This document shows, in pieces, positions 38,475 through 46,849 of a stretch of DNA of 64,000 bases (position 1 is its first letter; each line of letters begins with the position of its first letter). The stretch comes from Bradyrhizobium sp. ISRA464 (GTDB taxonomy: Bacteria > Pseudomonadota > Alphaproteobacteria > Rhizobiales > Xanthobacteraceae). The stretch spans positions 6,944,001 to 7,008,000 of the forward strand of contig NZ_CP094526.1 in assembly GCF_029910095.1 (NCBI RefSeq), given 5' to 3'. The notes beneath the pieces were generated by a model. The model was given only the letters and a program-made list of their open reading frames with translations, was not told where the DNA came from and searched no databases. The position numbers and the translations under genes were made by a program.

Positions 38475-39755
38475 ATGTCCAGCGATTCGAAATCAAGGCA
38501 ACGCGCCAACCGCGCCCTCGATGCCGCCAACTTCTTCCTGGCCGATGTGCGCGACGGGCTCGGGCCCTATCTCGCCATCTATCTCCTGACCGAGCAGAAA
38601 TGGGACGAAGCCAGCATCGGCATGGTTATGTCGATCGCAAGCTTTGCCGGCATCGTTGCGCAGACGCCGGCCGGCGCCCTGGTCGATACGACAAAGGCAA
38701 AACGTCAATTGATGATCTGCGCGGCGCTGATTGTCACTATCGCCTCTCTGACCTTGCCGCTTTGTCCGGGCTTCTGGCCCGTTGCGGTATCGCAAGGTAT
38801 CGCGCATGCCGCGGGCGTGATGTTTCCGCCGGCGATAGCTGCGGTGTCGCTCGGCGTCGTGGGCCGTCGCGCCTTCACTGCCCGCATCGGCCGCAACGAA
38901 AGCTTCAACCACGCCGGCAATGCGATGGCCGCGACGATTGCGGGCGGCACAGCCTACTTCTTCGGCCCTCAGGTCGTCTTCTACCTTCTTGCGGTTATGG
39001 CGATCGCAAGTCTCGTCAGCGTGCTGGCGATCCCGGAAGACGCGATCGACCATGACCTCGCACGCGGGCTGCACGGGAGAAGCCTGGACAGAGCCCTGGA
39101 GCGCCCGTCAGGCCTGGGTATCCTCCTGACTTGCCGCCCGCTTCTCATTTTTGCGGTTTGCGTGACGCTGTTTCATCTCTCGAATGCGGCGATGCTTCCG
39201 CTGGTCGGGCAAAAGCTGGCGCTGCAGGACAAGGATCTCGGCACCAGCCTGATGTCGGCCTGCATCACCGTTGCCCAATTCGTCATGGTGCCGATGGCGA
39301 TGTTGGTGGGCGCGCGCGCCGACCGATGGGGGCACAAACGCTTCTTCCTCGCCGCGCTTCTGATCCTGCCCCTTCGCGGCGCCCTCTATACACTGTCCGA
39401 CAACGAGGCCTGGCTCGTCGGCGTGCAGCTTCTCGACGGTATCGGCGCCGGCATCTTCGGCGCGATCTTTCCCGTGATCGTGGCCGATCTGACGCGCGAC
39501 ACCGGGCGCTTCAATGTCGCGCAAGGCGCGATCATCACGGCGCAAAGCATCGGCGCGGCGCTGTCCACCACGCTCGCAGGCCTTGTCGTCGTCAAAGCGG
39601 GCTATAGCGCAGCCTTCCTCACGCTCGGCGCCATCGCGGCGAGCGGCTTTGGAGTGTGCTGGTTCGCATTGCCCGAGACGCGCGCGCAGTCCGGTATGGG
39701 TACAAGCCGACTGACGCGGAGAGCCCCATCGGCTTCCGGCATCGCTGCAGGATGA
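38475..39755 (+). CDS. Major facilitator superfamily transporter
   Basis: From the ATG at 38475 the product is 426 residues with about twelve predicted membrane segments. Features include FFLADVRDGLGPYLAIYLL near the N-terminus, GALVDTTKAKRQLM (the loop 2-3 motif region), and the loop 8-9 equivalent MLVGARADRWGHKRFFLA. The opening resembles MFS proteins often found beside arsenic or antibiotic resistance genes. It is 53 bp after the OB-like paralogue and likely in the same sigma-54 operon. The substrate is unknown. Confidence 0.88.
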   Translation: MSSDSKSRQRANRALDAANFFLADVRDGLGPYLAIYLLTEQKWDEASIGMVMSIASFAGIVAQTPAGALVDTTKAKRQLMICAALIVTIASLTLPLCPGFWPVAVSQGIAHAAGVMFPPAIAAVSLGVVGRRAFTARIGRNESFNHAGNAMAATIAGGTAYFFGPQVVFYLLAVMAIASLVSVLAIPEDAIDHDLARGLHGRSLDRALERPSGLGILLTCRPLLIFAVCVTLFHLSNAAMLPLVGQKLALQDKDLGTSLMSACITVAQFVMVPMAMLVGARADRWGHKRFFLAALLILPLRGALYTLSDNEAWLVGVQLLDGIGAGIFGAIFPVIVADLTRDTGRFNVAQGAIITAQSIGAALSTTLAGLVVVKAGYSAAFLTLGAIAASGFGVCWFALPETRAQSGMGTSRLTRRAPSASGIAAG

Positions 39756-39783
39756 TTCTTTTTCTTTTGGAGACGACAGGACA

Positions 39784-41037
39784 ATGCCGCCGCACGAATC
39801 GCTTCTGACCTTGAGCATCATTGTCCCGGCAACCGCCGGCGTCATCATCAGGCCATTTCGCTTGTCCGAGGCGATCTGGGCTGTCGGGGGCGCCGTCGCG
39901 CTGATGATTTGCAACGTCCTGACCACACGCGAAGCGCTGCACGGCGTCGCCAAGGGTCTCGACGTCTATTTCTTCCTGATCGGCATGATGCTCACCGCGG
40001 AACTTGCGCGGTGCGAAGGTCTCTTCGACTATCTGGCCGCGTTCGCGGTCGAACATGCCCGTGGCTCGCCACAGCGATTGTTTCTTTTGGTCTACGCCGT
40101 CGGCATTCTCGTCACCGTCCTCCTTTCCAATGATGCCACCGCCATCGTGCTGACGCCCGCGGTCTATACCGCGACCCGCGCCGCCGGCGCGAATCCCCTG
40201 CCCTATCTCTTCGCGTGCGCCTTCATCGCCAACGCCGCGAGTTTTGTGCTGCCGATCTCCAATCCCGCCAACCTGGTCGTGTTCGGCGAGCGTATGCCCC
40301 ATCTGTTCGAATGGCTGCACCGATTCGCGCTGCCTTCGATTGCCGCGATTGCGATGACCTATGTCGTGCTTCACCTGACACAGCGCCGTGCGCTCGCCAA
40401 GGACGACATCGAGAGCCGTGTACCGCATCCCAGGCTCGGCCGCGGCGGCAAACTCACCGCAATCGGCATCGCCGCGATCGGCGTCGTGCTGCTGACGGCT
40501 TCGGCACTCGACGTGCCATTGGGATTGCCGACTTTCATTTGCGGTGCTGTTACGGCCGCGGCCGTGCTCGCTATTAACCGCCAGTCGCCCTGGCCGGTGA
40601 TGAGAGGCACTTCCTGGAGCGTGTTGCCATTGGTCGCTGGATTGTTCGTGATGGTGGAAGCACTGGTGAAGACCGGCGCGATCGGCCATCTCAGCGCGCT
40701 TTTACAAGCGGGGATCGAAAGATCGCCGAGCCACGCCGCCTGGGGCGCCGGCCTCGTCACCTCGATCGCCGACAACATCGCGAACAACCTTCCCGTGGGC
40801 CTGGTGGCGAGCTCTGTCGCGGCCAACGACCACCTCCCTCCATCGGTGCTAAGCGCGATGTTGATCGGAGTCGATCTTGGACCCAATCTCTCGGTGACCG
40901 GGTCGCTGGCGACGATCCTGTGGCTGGTGGCGCTGCGGCGGGAAAAGATCGACGTCACCGCATGGCGATTCTTGAAAATTGGCGCGCTGGTGACGCCGCC
41001 CGCATTGCTCGCGGCGCTTGCTGCAGCGATCATGTGA
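39784..41037 (+). CDS. ArsB/SLC13-type anion transporter
   Basis: A 417-residue membrane protein with ten to twelve predicted helices. It contains VLLSNDATAIVLTPAVYTATRAAGANPLPYLFACAFIANAASFVLPISNPANL, the signature of the ArsB/NhaD ion-transporter superfamily, and a second-half counterpart SIADNIANNLPVGLVASS and GVDLGPNLSVTGSLATILW. These two asparagine-rich hairpins bind the substrate. It could export arsenite or move another oxyanion or dicarboxylate. No arsC or arsR is nearby, so arsenic is not certain. It ends the operon that starts at the sigma-54 promoter. Confidence 0.85.
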   Translation: MPPHESLLTLSIIVPATAGVIIRPFRLSEAIWAVGGAVALMICNVLTTREALHGVAKGLDVYFFLIGMMLTAELARCEGLFDYLAAFAVEHARGSPQRLFLLVYAVGILVTVLLSNDATAIVLTPAVYTATRAAGANPLPYLFACAFIANAASFVLPISNPANLVVFGERMPHLFEWLHRFALPSIAAIAMTYVVLHLTQRRALAKDDIESRVPHPRLGRGGKLTAIGIAAIGVVLLTASALDVPLGLPTFICGAVTAAAVLAINRQSPWPVMRGTSWSVLPLVAGLFVMVEALVKTGAIGHLSALLQAGIERSPSHAAWGAGLVTSIADNIANNLPVGLVASSVAANDHLPPSVLSAMLIGVDLGPNLSVTGSLATILWLVALRREKIDVTAWRFLKIGALVTPPALLAALAAAIM

Positions 41038-41160
41038 AGGCAATGCACCGGGGAACGACGGACGCGAAAGCTGGCCGTTGCCCCAGCGATCTCTGACTAA
41101 GCCGCGCTCAGCAGAGCGACCCGGGCAAATCATCGGCGCCGAAGTCGTCGCCCACCTCAG

Positions 41161-42354
41161 CTAATACGCAAACAGCTCGATCGGGTCGCTGAAGCCGCGC
41201 ACCGGAAATTCGCCGACGCGTTCGAGATCGAAATCGTTTGCGACCATGTCGGCGAACGCGCGGGACAGCAGCACCGTCCGTCCCAACTGCTTGGTGAGGG
41301 TTTCGAGGCGCGAAGCCATATTGACCGCGGGCCCAATGACGGTGAAGTCGAGCCGCGTGCGCGAGCCGATGTTGCCGTACATGACGTCTCCGACGTGGAC
41401 GCCGATGCCGAAGTTCAACGGGGCCCCACCGCTCTCCCGGCTCTTCTCGTTCAGGGCGGCCATGGCCTGACGCGCCTCGGTCACGGCATGCAGCAGGTTT
41501 GCACAGGCCGACGGCTGGCTGAGCGGAAAGATGGCGAGCAGACCGTCGCCCATGAACTTCAGGATCTCGCCGCCGTGCCGCGCAATCGGCTCCGACATCG
41601 CGTCGAAATAGTCGTTCAGCAGACCGATGACGTCGTCGCGCGGCCAGCTGTCCGAGATCCGGGTGAAGTCGCGCAGATCGCAGATCATGATCGCGGCATG
41701 CACCGTCGTTCCGCTGCCGCGGCGGGTGGCGCCGGCCAGGATGAGCTCGCCCGCATGCGACCCGACATAGGTTTCCAAGAGCGTGCGTGCCAGCCGGTTC
41801 TTCATGCGAATTTCGCTGACCAGCGCCAGGATCGGCATCAGCCGCTGCAGGCCCGCGATATGTGCGTCGTCGAAGCCGCCGGGCCGGTCGGTTGAGAAGG
41901 CCACCGCATGCCGCTTGCCGAGCGTATGGTACATCGGCCACGCCACATAATCGGTCAGGCCCTTCGACCGCAACTCGTCATAGACGCTATGCTTGCGGCC
42001 CAGCGCGGGATCGCGTTCGAGATTCTCGCGTATCTCGGCGGCGCCGCCCTGGATCTCCTCCACCGGACTGCCGATATATTCGGATCGCTGCCTGACGTCG
42101 TAGTCGACCCGCGTAATTGCGGCCTCCTGCATCCCGTCGGCCCACAAGACTCGGGCGCCGAGCCATTGGGGGTGCAGGATCAGGAGATGGAGGGATGCCC
42201 GCTTGATCGGAATTCCCGCGCGCTGAAGCCGCACGCACAGCTCGGCGAAGATATTGTCGATGAAGCGCTCGTCGCGCGTCTCATTCGCCAGCCAGTGCAC
42301 GACGTCGTTGTCTGAATCCCTGGCGGCGGAATCGGTGTTTGGCGGCGCGTTCAT
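41161..42354 (-). CDS. Class III adenylate/guanylate cyclase with N-terminal sensory region
   Basis: A 397-residue cytosolic protein. Residues 1-200 form an uncharacterised, probably GAF-like region (LHLLILHPQWLGARVLWADG, DYVAWPMYHTLGKRHAVAFSTD). The cyclase domain (about 215-390) has metal-binding Asp residues in IMICDLRDFTRISD and KFMGDGLLAIFP, and DFTVIGPAVNMASRLE with the catalytic Asn/Arg. It is predicted active. It is monocistronic and convergent with the ArsB-like gene. One of three class III cyclases in this window. Confidence 0.92.
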   Translation of the reverse strand: MNAPPNTDSAARDSDNDVVHWLANETRDERFIDNIFAELCVRLQRAGIPIKRASLHLLILHPQWLGARVLWADGMQEAAITRVDYDVRQRSEYIGSPVEEIQGGAAEIRENLERDPALGRKHSVYDELRSKGLTDYVAWPMYHTLGKRHAVAFSTDRPGGFDDAHIAGLQRLMPILALVSEIRMKNRLARTLLETYVGSHAGELILAGATRRGSGTTVHAAIMICDLRDFTRISDSWPRDDVIGLLNDYFDAMSEPIARHGGEILKFMGDGLLAIFPLSQPSACANLLHAVTEARQAMAALNEKSRESGGAPLNFGIGVHVGDVMYGNIGSRTRLDFTVIGPAVNMASRLETLTKQLGRTVLLSRAFADMVANDFDLERVGEFPVRGFSDPIELFAY

Positions 42355-42734
42355 ATCCTGCTCCTGAGCGTGACCCGGATCCGGCGGTACCGACTATGTC
42401 GTGCTCCCGCTCGACGACGTCAACACATTCCATCGCGATTGTGCGCATCAGGTTGCCGGTGGGCGCCGATGGCCGGCATCCCAGAACGCAGCGGGTGGAC
42501 GAGATTGACGCCGTTCAGCCCCGGCCATGGAGGACACAGCGCAGCAGCATCTCCAGATGCGGCACAGCGATGACAGCGAGGCCCGCAACCGCACTTCCCG
42601 TCATCGCATAGGCGAACAGGGCATCCTTCGCCATTCCGCTCACAGGCTGAATGGACGCAGTCGAGAGATGGTCAACTCAGACGCGACGTGGCAGATAGGC
42701 CGGAGCGATATCGCTCATTCCTGCGGAGAATAGG
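42355..42734. other. Gene-poor stretch upstream of the LysR/peroxiredoxin ruin
   Basis: About 380 bp hold no supported gene apart from the doubtful 39-residue frame. The promoter of the cyclase gene on the minus strand must be here, and a GGAG-led ATG at 42735 begins the truncated LysR remnant. Confidence 0.4.
42515..42634 (-). CDS. Possible 39-residue small membrane protein
   Basis: A short frame begins MAKDALFAYAMTGSAVAG and continues with a hydrophobic stretch, LAVIAVPHLEMLLRCVLHG. It would form a single membrane helix. The ribosome-binding site (GAGCGGA) is weak and I know no relative, so it may be chance or the end of a degraded gene. Confidence 0.2.
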   Translation of the reverse strand: MAKDALFAYAMTGSAVAGLAVIAVPHLEMLLRCVLHGRG

Positions 42735-42806
42735 ATGGACCGTCTGGCTTCCATGGAGACGTTCGTGCGGGTCGTCGAAACCGGATCGTTTTCGGGCGCG
42801 GCCCGC
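42735..42806 (+). pseudogene. LysR-family regulator, N-terminal remnant
   Basis: An ATG with GGAGAATAGG upstream opens MDRLASMETFVRVVETGSF and then GAAR, the exact beginning of a LysR-type helix-turn-helix. The frame ends after 25 residues, where the sequence switches to the middle of a peroxiredoxin. This is a deletion junction that removed the rest of the regulator and the start of the peroxiredoxin gene. Confidence 0.8.
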
Positions 42807-42873
42807 TGGTGCTGAGCTTCTATCGCGGTGTGTGGTGCCCGTACTGCAATATGGAGCTGCAGGCCCTGGAATA

Positions 42874-44034
42874 CCAATCCGCTGAGGTGCTGACTCACGG
42901 CGGGCATTCCCAAATCAGAGGATCGATGATTCAACATGGCAACTGGAGGGAGTTGCCATGGGCCAGCCGATTGCGGTTCGAACGGATTTTGCAGCGGTTG
43001 AGCTGCGCCGGCTGGCGCGGCGGGCGAAGGACAGCGATCAGGTCCGGCGCCTTCTGGCGATCGCTGCGGTGCTCGATGGCGCATCGCGGGCGGAGGCCGC
43101 CAAGGTCGGCGGGATGGACCGGCAGACGCTTCGCGACTGGGTGATCCGATTCAACGAGCAAGGGCCTGATGGTCTGATCAATGTTCCCGCGCCAGGCGCG
43201 CCGGCGAAGCTCAACACGGAGCACCGGGCGTTTCTGGCGCGGATCGTGGACGAAGGGCCGACCCCGCCCATCCATGGCGTGGTGCGCTGGCGGGCCTGTG
43301 ACCTGATCATGCGGCTGCATGAGGAGTTCGGCATCTCGGTGTCAGACGATACGGTCTATCGAGCCCTCAAGGACCTCGGCTTCTCACACGTCAGCGCGCG
43401 GCCGAGAGCGTACAAGCAGGATCCCGAGGCGATCGAGGCATTTAAAAAAAATTCCACGCTCGCGTGGAGGAAATCCGCAGCAGCCTTGCGCCGGACACGC
43501 CGGTAGAGGTGTGGTTTCAGGATGAGATGCGGGTGGGGCAGAAGAACAAGCTCACCTATCGCTGGGCTAGAAAGGGATCGCGGCCGCGGGCCGCTCACGA
43601 CCAGCGCACGCAATCGACCTACCTGTTCGGTGCCGTGTGCCCGGAGCTCGGAACCGGCGCGGCACTGGTTCTGCCCTTCTGCAACAGCGAGGCCATGCAG
43701 CTTCATCTCAACGAAATCGCAAGCAAGGTCAGCCCTGGCGCCCACGCCATCGTCATCCTCGATCAGGCCGGGTGGCACGGAGCGAAGGAGCTGAAGATCC
43801 CGCACAACATCTCGCTGATGCCGTTGCCGCCGCGTTCGCCCGAGCTGAACAGCCAGGAGAATATCTGGCAGTTCATGCGCCAAAATTGGCTGTCAAACCG
43901 CGTCTTCAAATCCTATGACAACATCGTCGATCACTGCTGTTACGCCTGGAACACTCTCATCGATCAGCCGTGGAAGATCATGTCAATCGCGCTCCGCGAT
44001 TGGGCCTACATCGGTCGATCAATTTGAGGATTGG
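42874..44034 (+). mobile_element. IS630-family insertion sequence
   Basis: The 1,161-bp element starts with CCAATCC and ends with its inverse GGATTGG, and is bracketed by TA at 42872-42873 and 44035-44036, the target duplication of IS630/Tc1-mariner elements. It carries a two-frame DDE transposase with an A8 slippery run. It appears complete and could be mobile. Confidence 0.88.
42958..44027 (+). CDS. IS630-family transposase in two frames (programmed -1 frameshift)
   Basis: Frame 1 (42958-43506, 182 residues) holds two helix-turn-helix segments (QVRRLLAIAAVLDGASRAEAA; MDRQTLRDWVIRFNEQG) and DDTVYRALKDLGFSHV. At A8 (43444-43451) a -1 slip gives KFHARVEEIRSSLAPD and continues to 44027. The second part has the DDE triad: Asp in VWFQDEMRVGQ, Asp in IVILDQAGWH and Glu in PELNSQENIWQ. 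Split frames joined at a poly-A run are usual in this family, so the shift is probably programmed rather than a lesion. Confidence 0.88.
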
Positions 44035-44469
44035 TAGAAGCCGCGAAGCCCGAGTTCGACAAGTACGGCGCTGCGCTGGTAGCGATCTCGCCGCAGACCG
44101 CGCCGAACAGCCGCAAATCGGTGCGCCAGAACAAGCTGTCGTTCCCGATCCTCTCGGACACAAAGGGCCAAGTGGGCGCCGCGTTCGGCCTGCGCTTCCA
44201 TCTGCCCGACTATCTGGTCGAGTTGGACGCTGCCGATGCCAGCCCGCTATGTCGTCGGACAGGACGGCGTGATCTTCTACTCCGAGGTGAACCCCGACTA
44301 CACCCATCGGCCCGAGCCTGAAGACATGATCCCGGAGCTTCAGCAGGCTGTCGCGGTCAAGGCGTGACGGCATGAGGCGGCCAATGGAGCGCAGGCTCCC
44401 GCGGCCATCGGCGGCCGTCGATCGTGCGGTTTCACCAACCATCCTGCAGACCGGTCGTCTCGGCGGCCA

Positions 44470-45534
44470 TCACCCATCGTCATTGGCCAGCGAGGAGGCA
44501 GCGCCCTTCCTTGCGGGCCTGTGCTTCGCAGAAGGTGCCGAGGCGGACGTCTCTGCAAGCGTTGCAACGGTGGAGCCCGCAGGCCTCGCGAACACCTCCC
44601 GGCCTGATGGCTCCTGTGTCTTGCGCCACTGCGCGGGAGTGACCCCCATATGGCCCTTGAAGGCGCGCTGGAAAGCCGCTTCCGATTGATACCCGACCAA
44701 CTCAGCCACGGCTCCCGTAGAGAGGGATGATCGTCTCAGCTCGTTCGCGGCCAGGGTCATCCGGATATCGGTCAGGAGATCGGCGGCCGATCGCCCGAGC
44801 TTCTCCTGGAATTGGCGAGCGAGCGTCGCGCGCGACATGTTGCAGAGACGCGCAAGGTCCGGCAGCGACCATGCGCGCGCCGGCTCGTTGAACAGAGCAG
44901 CCACCGCCGGCGCCAGGCGCGGATGCCCGGCCATCGCCAGAAGACCGCGCGGCGCATCATCGGTCTCGCTGGCAAGGCGCAGCGCAAGCGCGAACATCGC
45001 CGTCGACAGCGCGTTCAGCATCGCGCGTCCGCCCAGCCGATCGTCCGCCGTCTCGCTGCGCATCAGCGAGACGAGGCTCGCGAGCTGCGCCGCCGTATCC
45101 CTCTCTCCGGAATGAGCACCGGCGCGAACGATCAGATATGGCGGCAGATAGTTGCGGAGGAGGCGATCATGCGGCGGCGCGATCGCGAAATGTCCGCAGA
45201 GCAGATCGAGCCGCTCGTCCGAGCCGAGGTTTTCACTGATCGTGAAGTTGAGGGACGCACGGTTGCGGGCCGGCAGCGGCGCAGCCCCACTGCCGTCATG
45301 TATGACGTGACGGGGATTGCCGGGAAGCAGCAGGATGTCGCCGGGCTTGAGCTGCAGCGGCCGGCCTCCCGCCGGGTTTTCCAGCAGCGCGGAGCCGGCG
45401 AGCACCGCGTGATACGGGATTTCATTCGGCTCGCCCGGCCCCTGGTCGATACGCCAGGGCGCGCCGTAGGAGCAGCGCAGATCGAGCCGGCCACGCACCG
45501 GCATCATCTCGAACAGCCGGCTGAGCCAATCCAT
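44470..45534 (-). CDS. AraC-family transcriptional regulator (cupin-type N-terminus)
   Basis: From the ATG at 45534 (GGGAGG upstream) the protein is 354 residues. The N-terminal half is a cupin sensor (HAVLAGSALLENPAGGRPLQLKPGDILLLPG). The C-terminal double helix-turn-helix is SLPDLARLCNMSRATLARQFQEKLG then TGAVAELVGYQSEAAFQRAFKGHMGVTPAQWRK. This architecture is close to RclR-type and other AraC regulators of oxidant-responsive genes. It diverges from the AhpD-like and RclC-like genes, its likely targets. A longer open frame upstream is not needed. Confidence 0.9.
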   Translation of the reverse strand: MDWLSRLFEMMPVRGRLDLRCSYGAPWRIDQGPGEPNEIPYHAVLAGSALLENPAGGRPLQLKPGDILLLPGNPRHVIHDGSGAAPLPARNRASLNFTISENLGSDERLDLLCGHFAIAPPHDRLLRNYLPPYLIVRAGAHSGERDTAAQLASLVSLMRSETADDRLGGRAMLNALSTAMFALALRLASETDDAPRGLLAMAGHPRLAPAVAALFNEPARAWSLPDLARLCNMSRATLARQFQEKLGRSAADLLTDIRMTLAANELRRSSLSTGAVAELVGYQSEAAFQRAFKGHMGVTPAQWRKTQEPSGREVFARPAGSTVATLAETSASAPSAKHRPARKGAASSLANDDG

Positions 45535-45559
45535 GGCGACCTCCCGCGAACAACGAATG

Positions 45560-45607
45560 TGAGACGATAGAGCATATATTCGAGACATCGAAACATTCAA
45601 CGTCTCA
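45560..45607. promoter_or_regulatory. Inverted repeat in the AraC-AhpD divergent promoter
   Basis: TGAGACG (45560-45566) and CGTCTCA (45601-45607) are exact inverse copies 34 bp apart; a third GAGAC lies between. The position between the divergent genes suits an AraC-family operator, but binding is inferred. Confidence 0.4.
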
Positions 45608-45666
45608 AGGCGGGTGCCTATCGTCACTCCGCAATCGTTCACCACCCCAACTAACGGAGTGCCACC

Positions 45667-46203
45667 ATGTCCCGTCTCTCGGTCCCCAATCTGGAATCCG
45701 ATACCGGTCCGTCCGGACAGGTCTACGCGCAAATCAAGAAGGCGATCGGCGCCGTGCCGAACACCTTCGCGGCGATCGCCGCCCACGGTCCCGCCGCCCT
45801 CAAGTCGATCCTCGCCGCCGATGCGGTGCTGGCCGGCGGCAGCCTGACGAAGCGCGACCAGGAAGTCATCAAGCTAGTCATCAGTGCAGCAGGCGGCTGC
45901 GACTACTGCGTCGCCGCCCACAGCTATCTCGCCAAGCTCGCGGGCGTGAAGCCCGAGGTGCTGAAGCAAATCCGCGATGGCGAGCCGAGCGGTGATGCCA
46001 GGCGCGACGCGCTGGTGAACTTCGTTCGCAAGCTTGCGCAGTCGAGCGGCACCGTCAGCGACGCCGATTTCGCGGCGATCAAGGCGGCCGGCTACACCGA
46101 CGCGCAGCTGGTGGAGATCAGCCTCGCTTTCGCGACGACTGTCTTCACCAACGTCTTCAACCGCATCAACGACACCGACATCGACTTCCCCACGGTCGCG
46201 TGA
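45667..46203 (+). CDS. AhpD/carboxymuconolactone-decarboxylase-like alkylhydroperoxidase
   Basis: A 178-residue all-helical AhpD-family protein. The redox motif is GCDYCVAAHSYLAKLAG, where the CxxC and following His match the peroxidatic site of AhpD-type proteins. The N-terminal part has KKAIGAVPNTFAAIAAHGPAAL, and the tail FTNVFNRINDTDIDFP is typical of the uncharacterised peroxidase-related subgroup. It probably reduces organic peroxides with a thiol partner in the cytosol. The ATG has GGAG upstream. An RclC-like membrane gene follows by 39 bp, and an AraC regulator diverges. Confidence 0.9.
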   Translation: MSRLSVPNLESDTGPSGQVYAQIKKAIGAVPNTFAAIAAHGPAALKSILAADAVLAGGSLTKRDQEVIKLVISAAGGCDYCVAAHSYLAKLAGVKPEVLKQIRDGEPSGDARRDALVNFVRKLAQSSGTVSDADFAAIKAAGYTDAQLVEISLAFATTVFTNVFNRINDTDIDFPTVA

Positions 46204-46242
46204 CGCAACAGCGCCGCACCGTCACATGAAAGGATCACGACC

Positions 46243-46749
46243 ATGACTACGATGACAACCGCCACGCAGAACCCGCTCGTCCGCGTGCTCAACAAGTCCG
46301 GCCTGCTCGCGGACGACCTCGACTATCACGTCGTGCGCGCCGCGATGGTGATCATGTTCTTCTTCTTCGGTTACCAGAAGTGGTGGCCATATGAATTCGA
46401 ACGACTGGTCCCGTTCATCAGCAACGGGCCGCTGATCTGGTGGCTCTATCCTGCGTTCGGCCACGCCGGCGCCAGCTACTTCCTGGGCGTCTCGGAGTGG
46501 ACGTTCGGATCCCTGCTGCTCGCGGGCTTCTGGGACAAGCGGCTCGGCGTCCTCGGCGCGCTGGGTTCGACCGGCACCTTCATCGCAACCGTCACCATCA
46601 TTCCGTTCATGCCGGACGGTTGGGACGTCGCCGCCGGAGGCTTCCCCGCGATGACGGGCAACGTGCCCTTCCTGATGAAGGACGTCGTCCTGCTCGCGGT
46701 CTCGCTCTATCTCCTGCGGCAGGACGTGGTTCGCCTGACGCGGCAATAG
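46243..46749 (+). CDS. DUF417 (YkgB/RclC-like) inner-membrane protein
   Basis: A 168-residue membrane protein with about four helices. It contains RAAMVIMFFFFGYQKWWPYEFERLVPFISNGPLIWWLY and GVSEWTFGSLLLAGFW, the conserved blocks of DUF417. In Escherichia coli the member RclC belongs to the reactive-chlorine-resistance set controlled by the AraC-type RclR. Here it follows an AhpD-like peroxidase and lies near an AraC regulator, so a role in oxidant defence is a fair inference. It has an AAAGGA ribosome-binding site and is followed by a strong terminator-like hairpin. Confidence 0.88.
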   Translation: MTTMTTATQNPLVRVLNKSGLLADDLDYHVVRAAMVIMFFFFGYQKWWPYEFERLVPFISNGPLIWWLYPAFGHAGASYFLGVSEWTFGSLLLAGFWDKRLGVLGALGSTGTFIATVTIIPFMPDGWDVAAGGFPAMTGNVPFLMKDVVLLAVSLYLLRQDVVRLTRQ

Positions 46750-46775
46750 AGTGGCACTCTGCCGAAGGCGATGCG

Positions 46776-46804
46776 TTGCCGGCGAGCTTCCCGCTCGCCG
46801 GCAA
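46776..46804 (+). terminator. Probable transcription terminator
   Basis: A perfect 11-bp stem, TTGCCGGCGAG with CTCGCCGGCAA, and a 7-base loop lies 27 bp after the DUF417 stop and is followed by TTGCTTATG. The T run is weak, but position and stem strength fit a terminator serving this gene. Confidence 0.65.
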
Positions 46805-46849
46805 TTGCTTATGCCTGAGGTTCTGCCGGATCGGCAGCGCAGCGCATGG

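Larger units (their letters stand above)
42807..44367 (+). pseudogene. Peroxiredoxin (AhpC/TSA) remnant interrupted by IS630
   Basis: The 5' part reads LVLSFYRGVWCPYCNMELQALE, the active-site segment of an AhpC/TSA-type peroxiredoxin including the CxxC. An IS630 element interrupts it at 42872-44036. The 3' part resumes with EAAKPEFDKYGAALVAISPQ and FPILSDTKGQVGAAFGLRFHL. A further lesion near 44225 shifts the frame before LPMPARYVVGQDGVIFYSEV and the C-terminus at 44367. The gene lacks its start, is interrupted and has an internal deletion, so it is dead. Confidence 0.85.
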
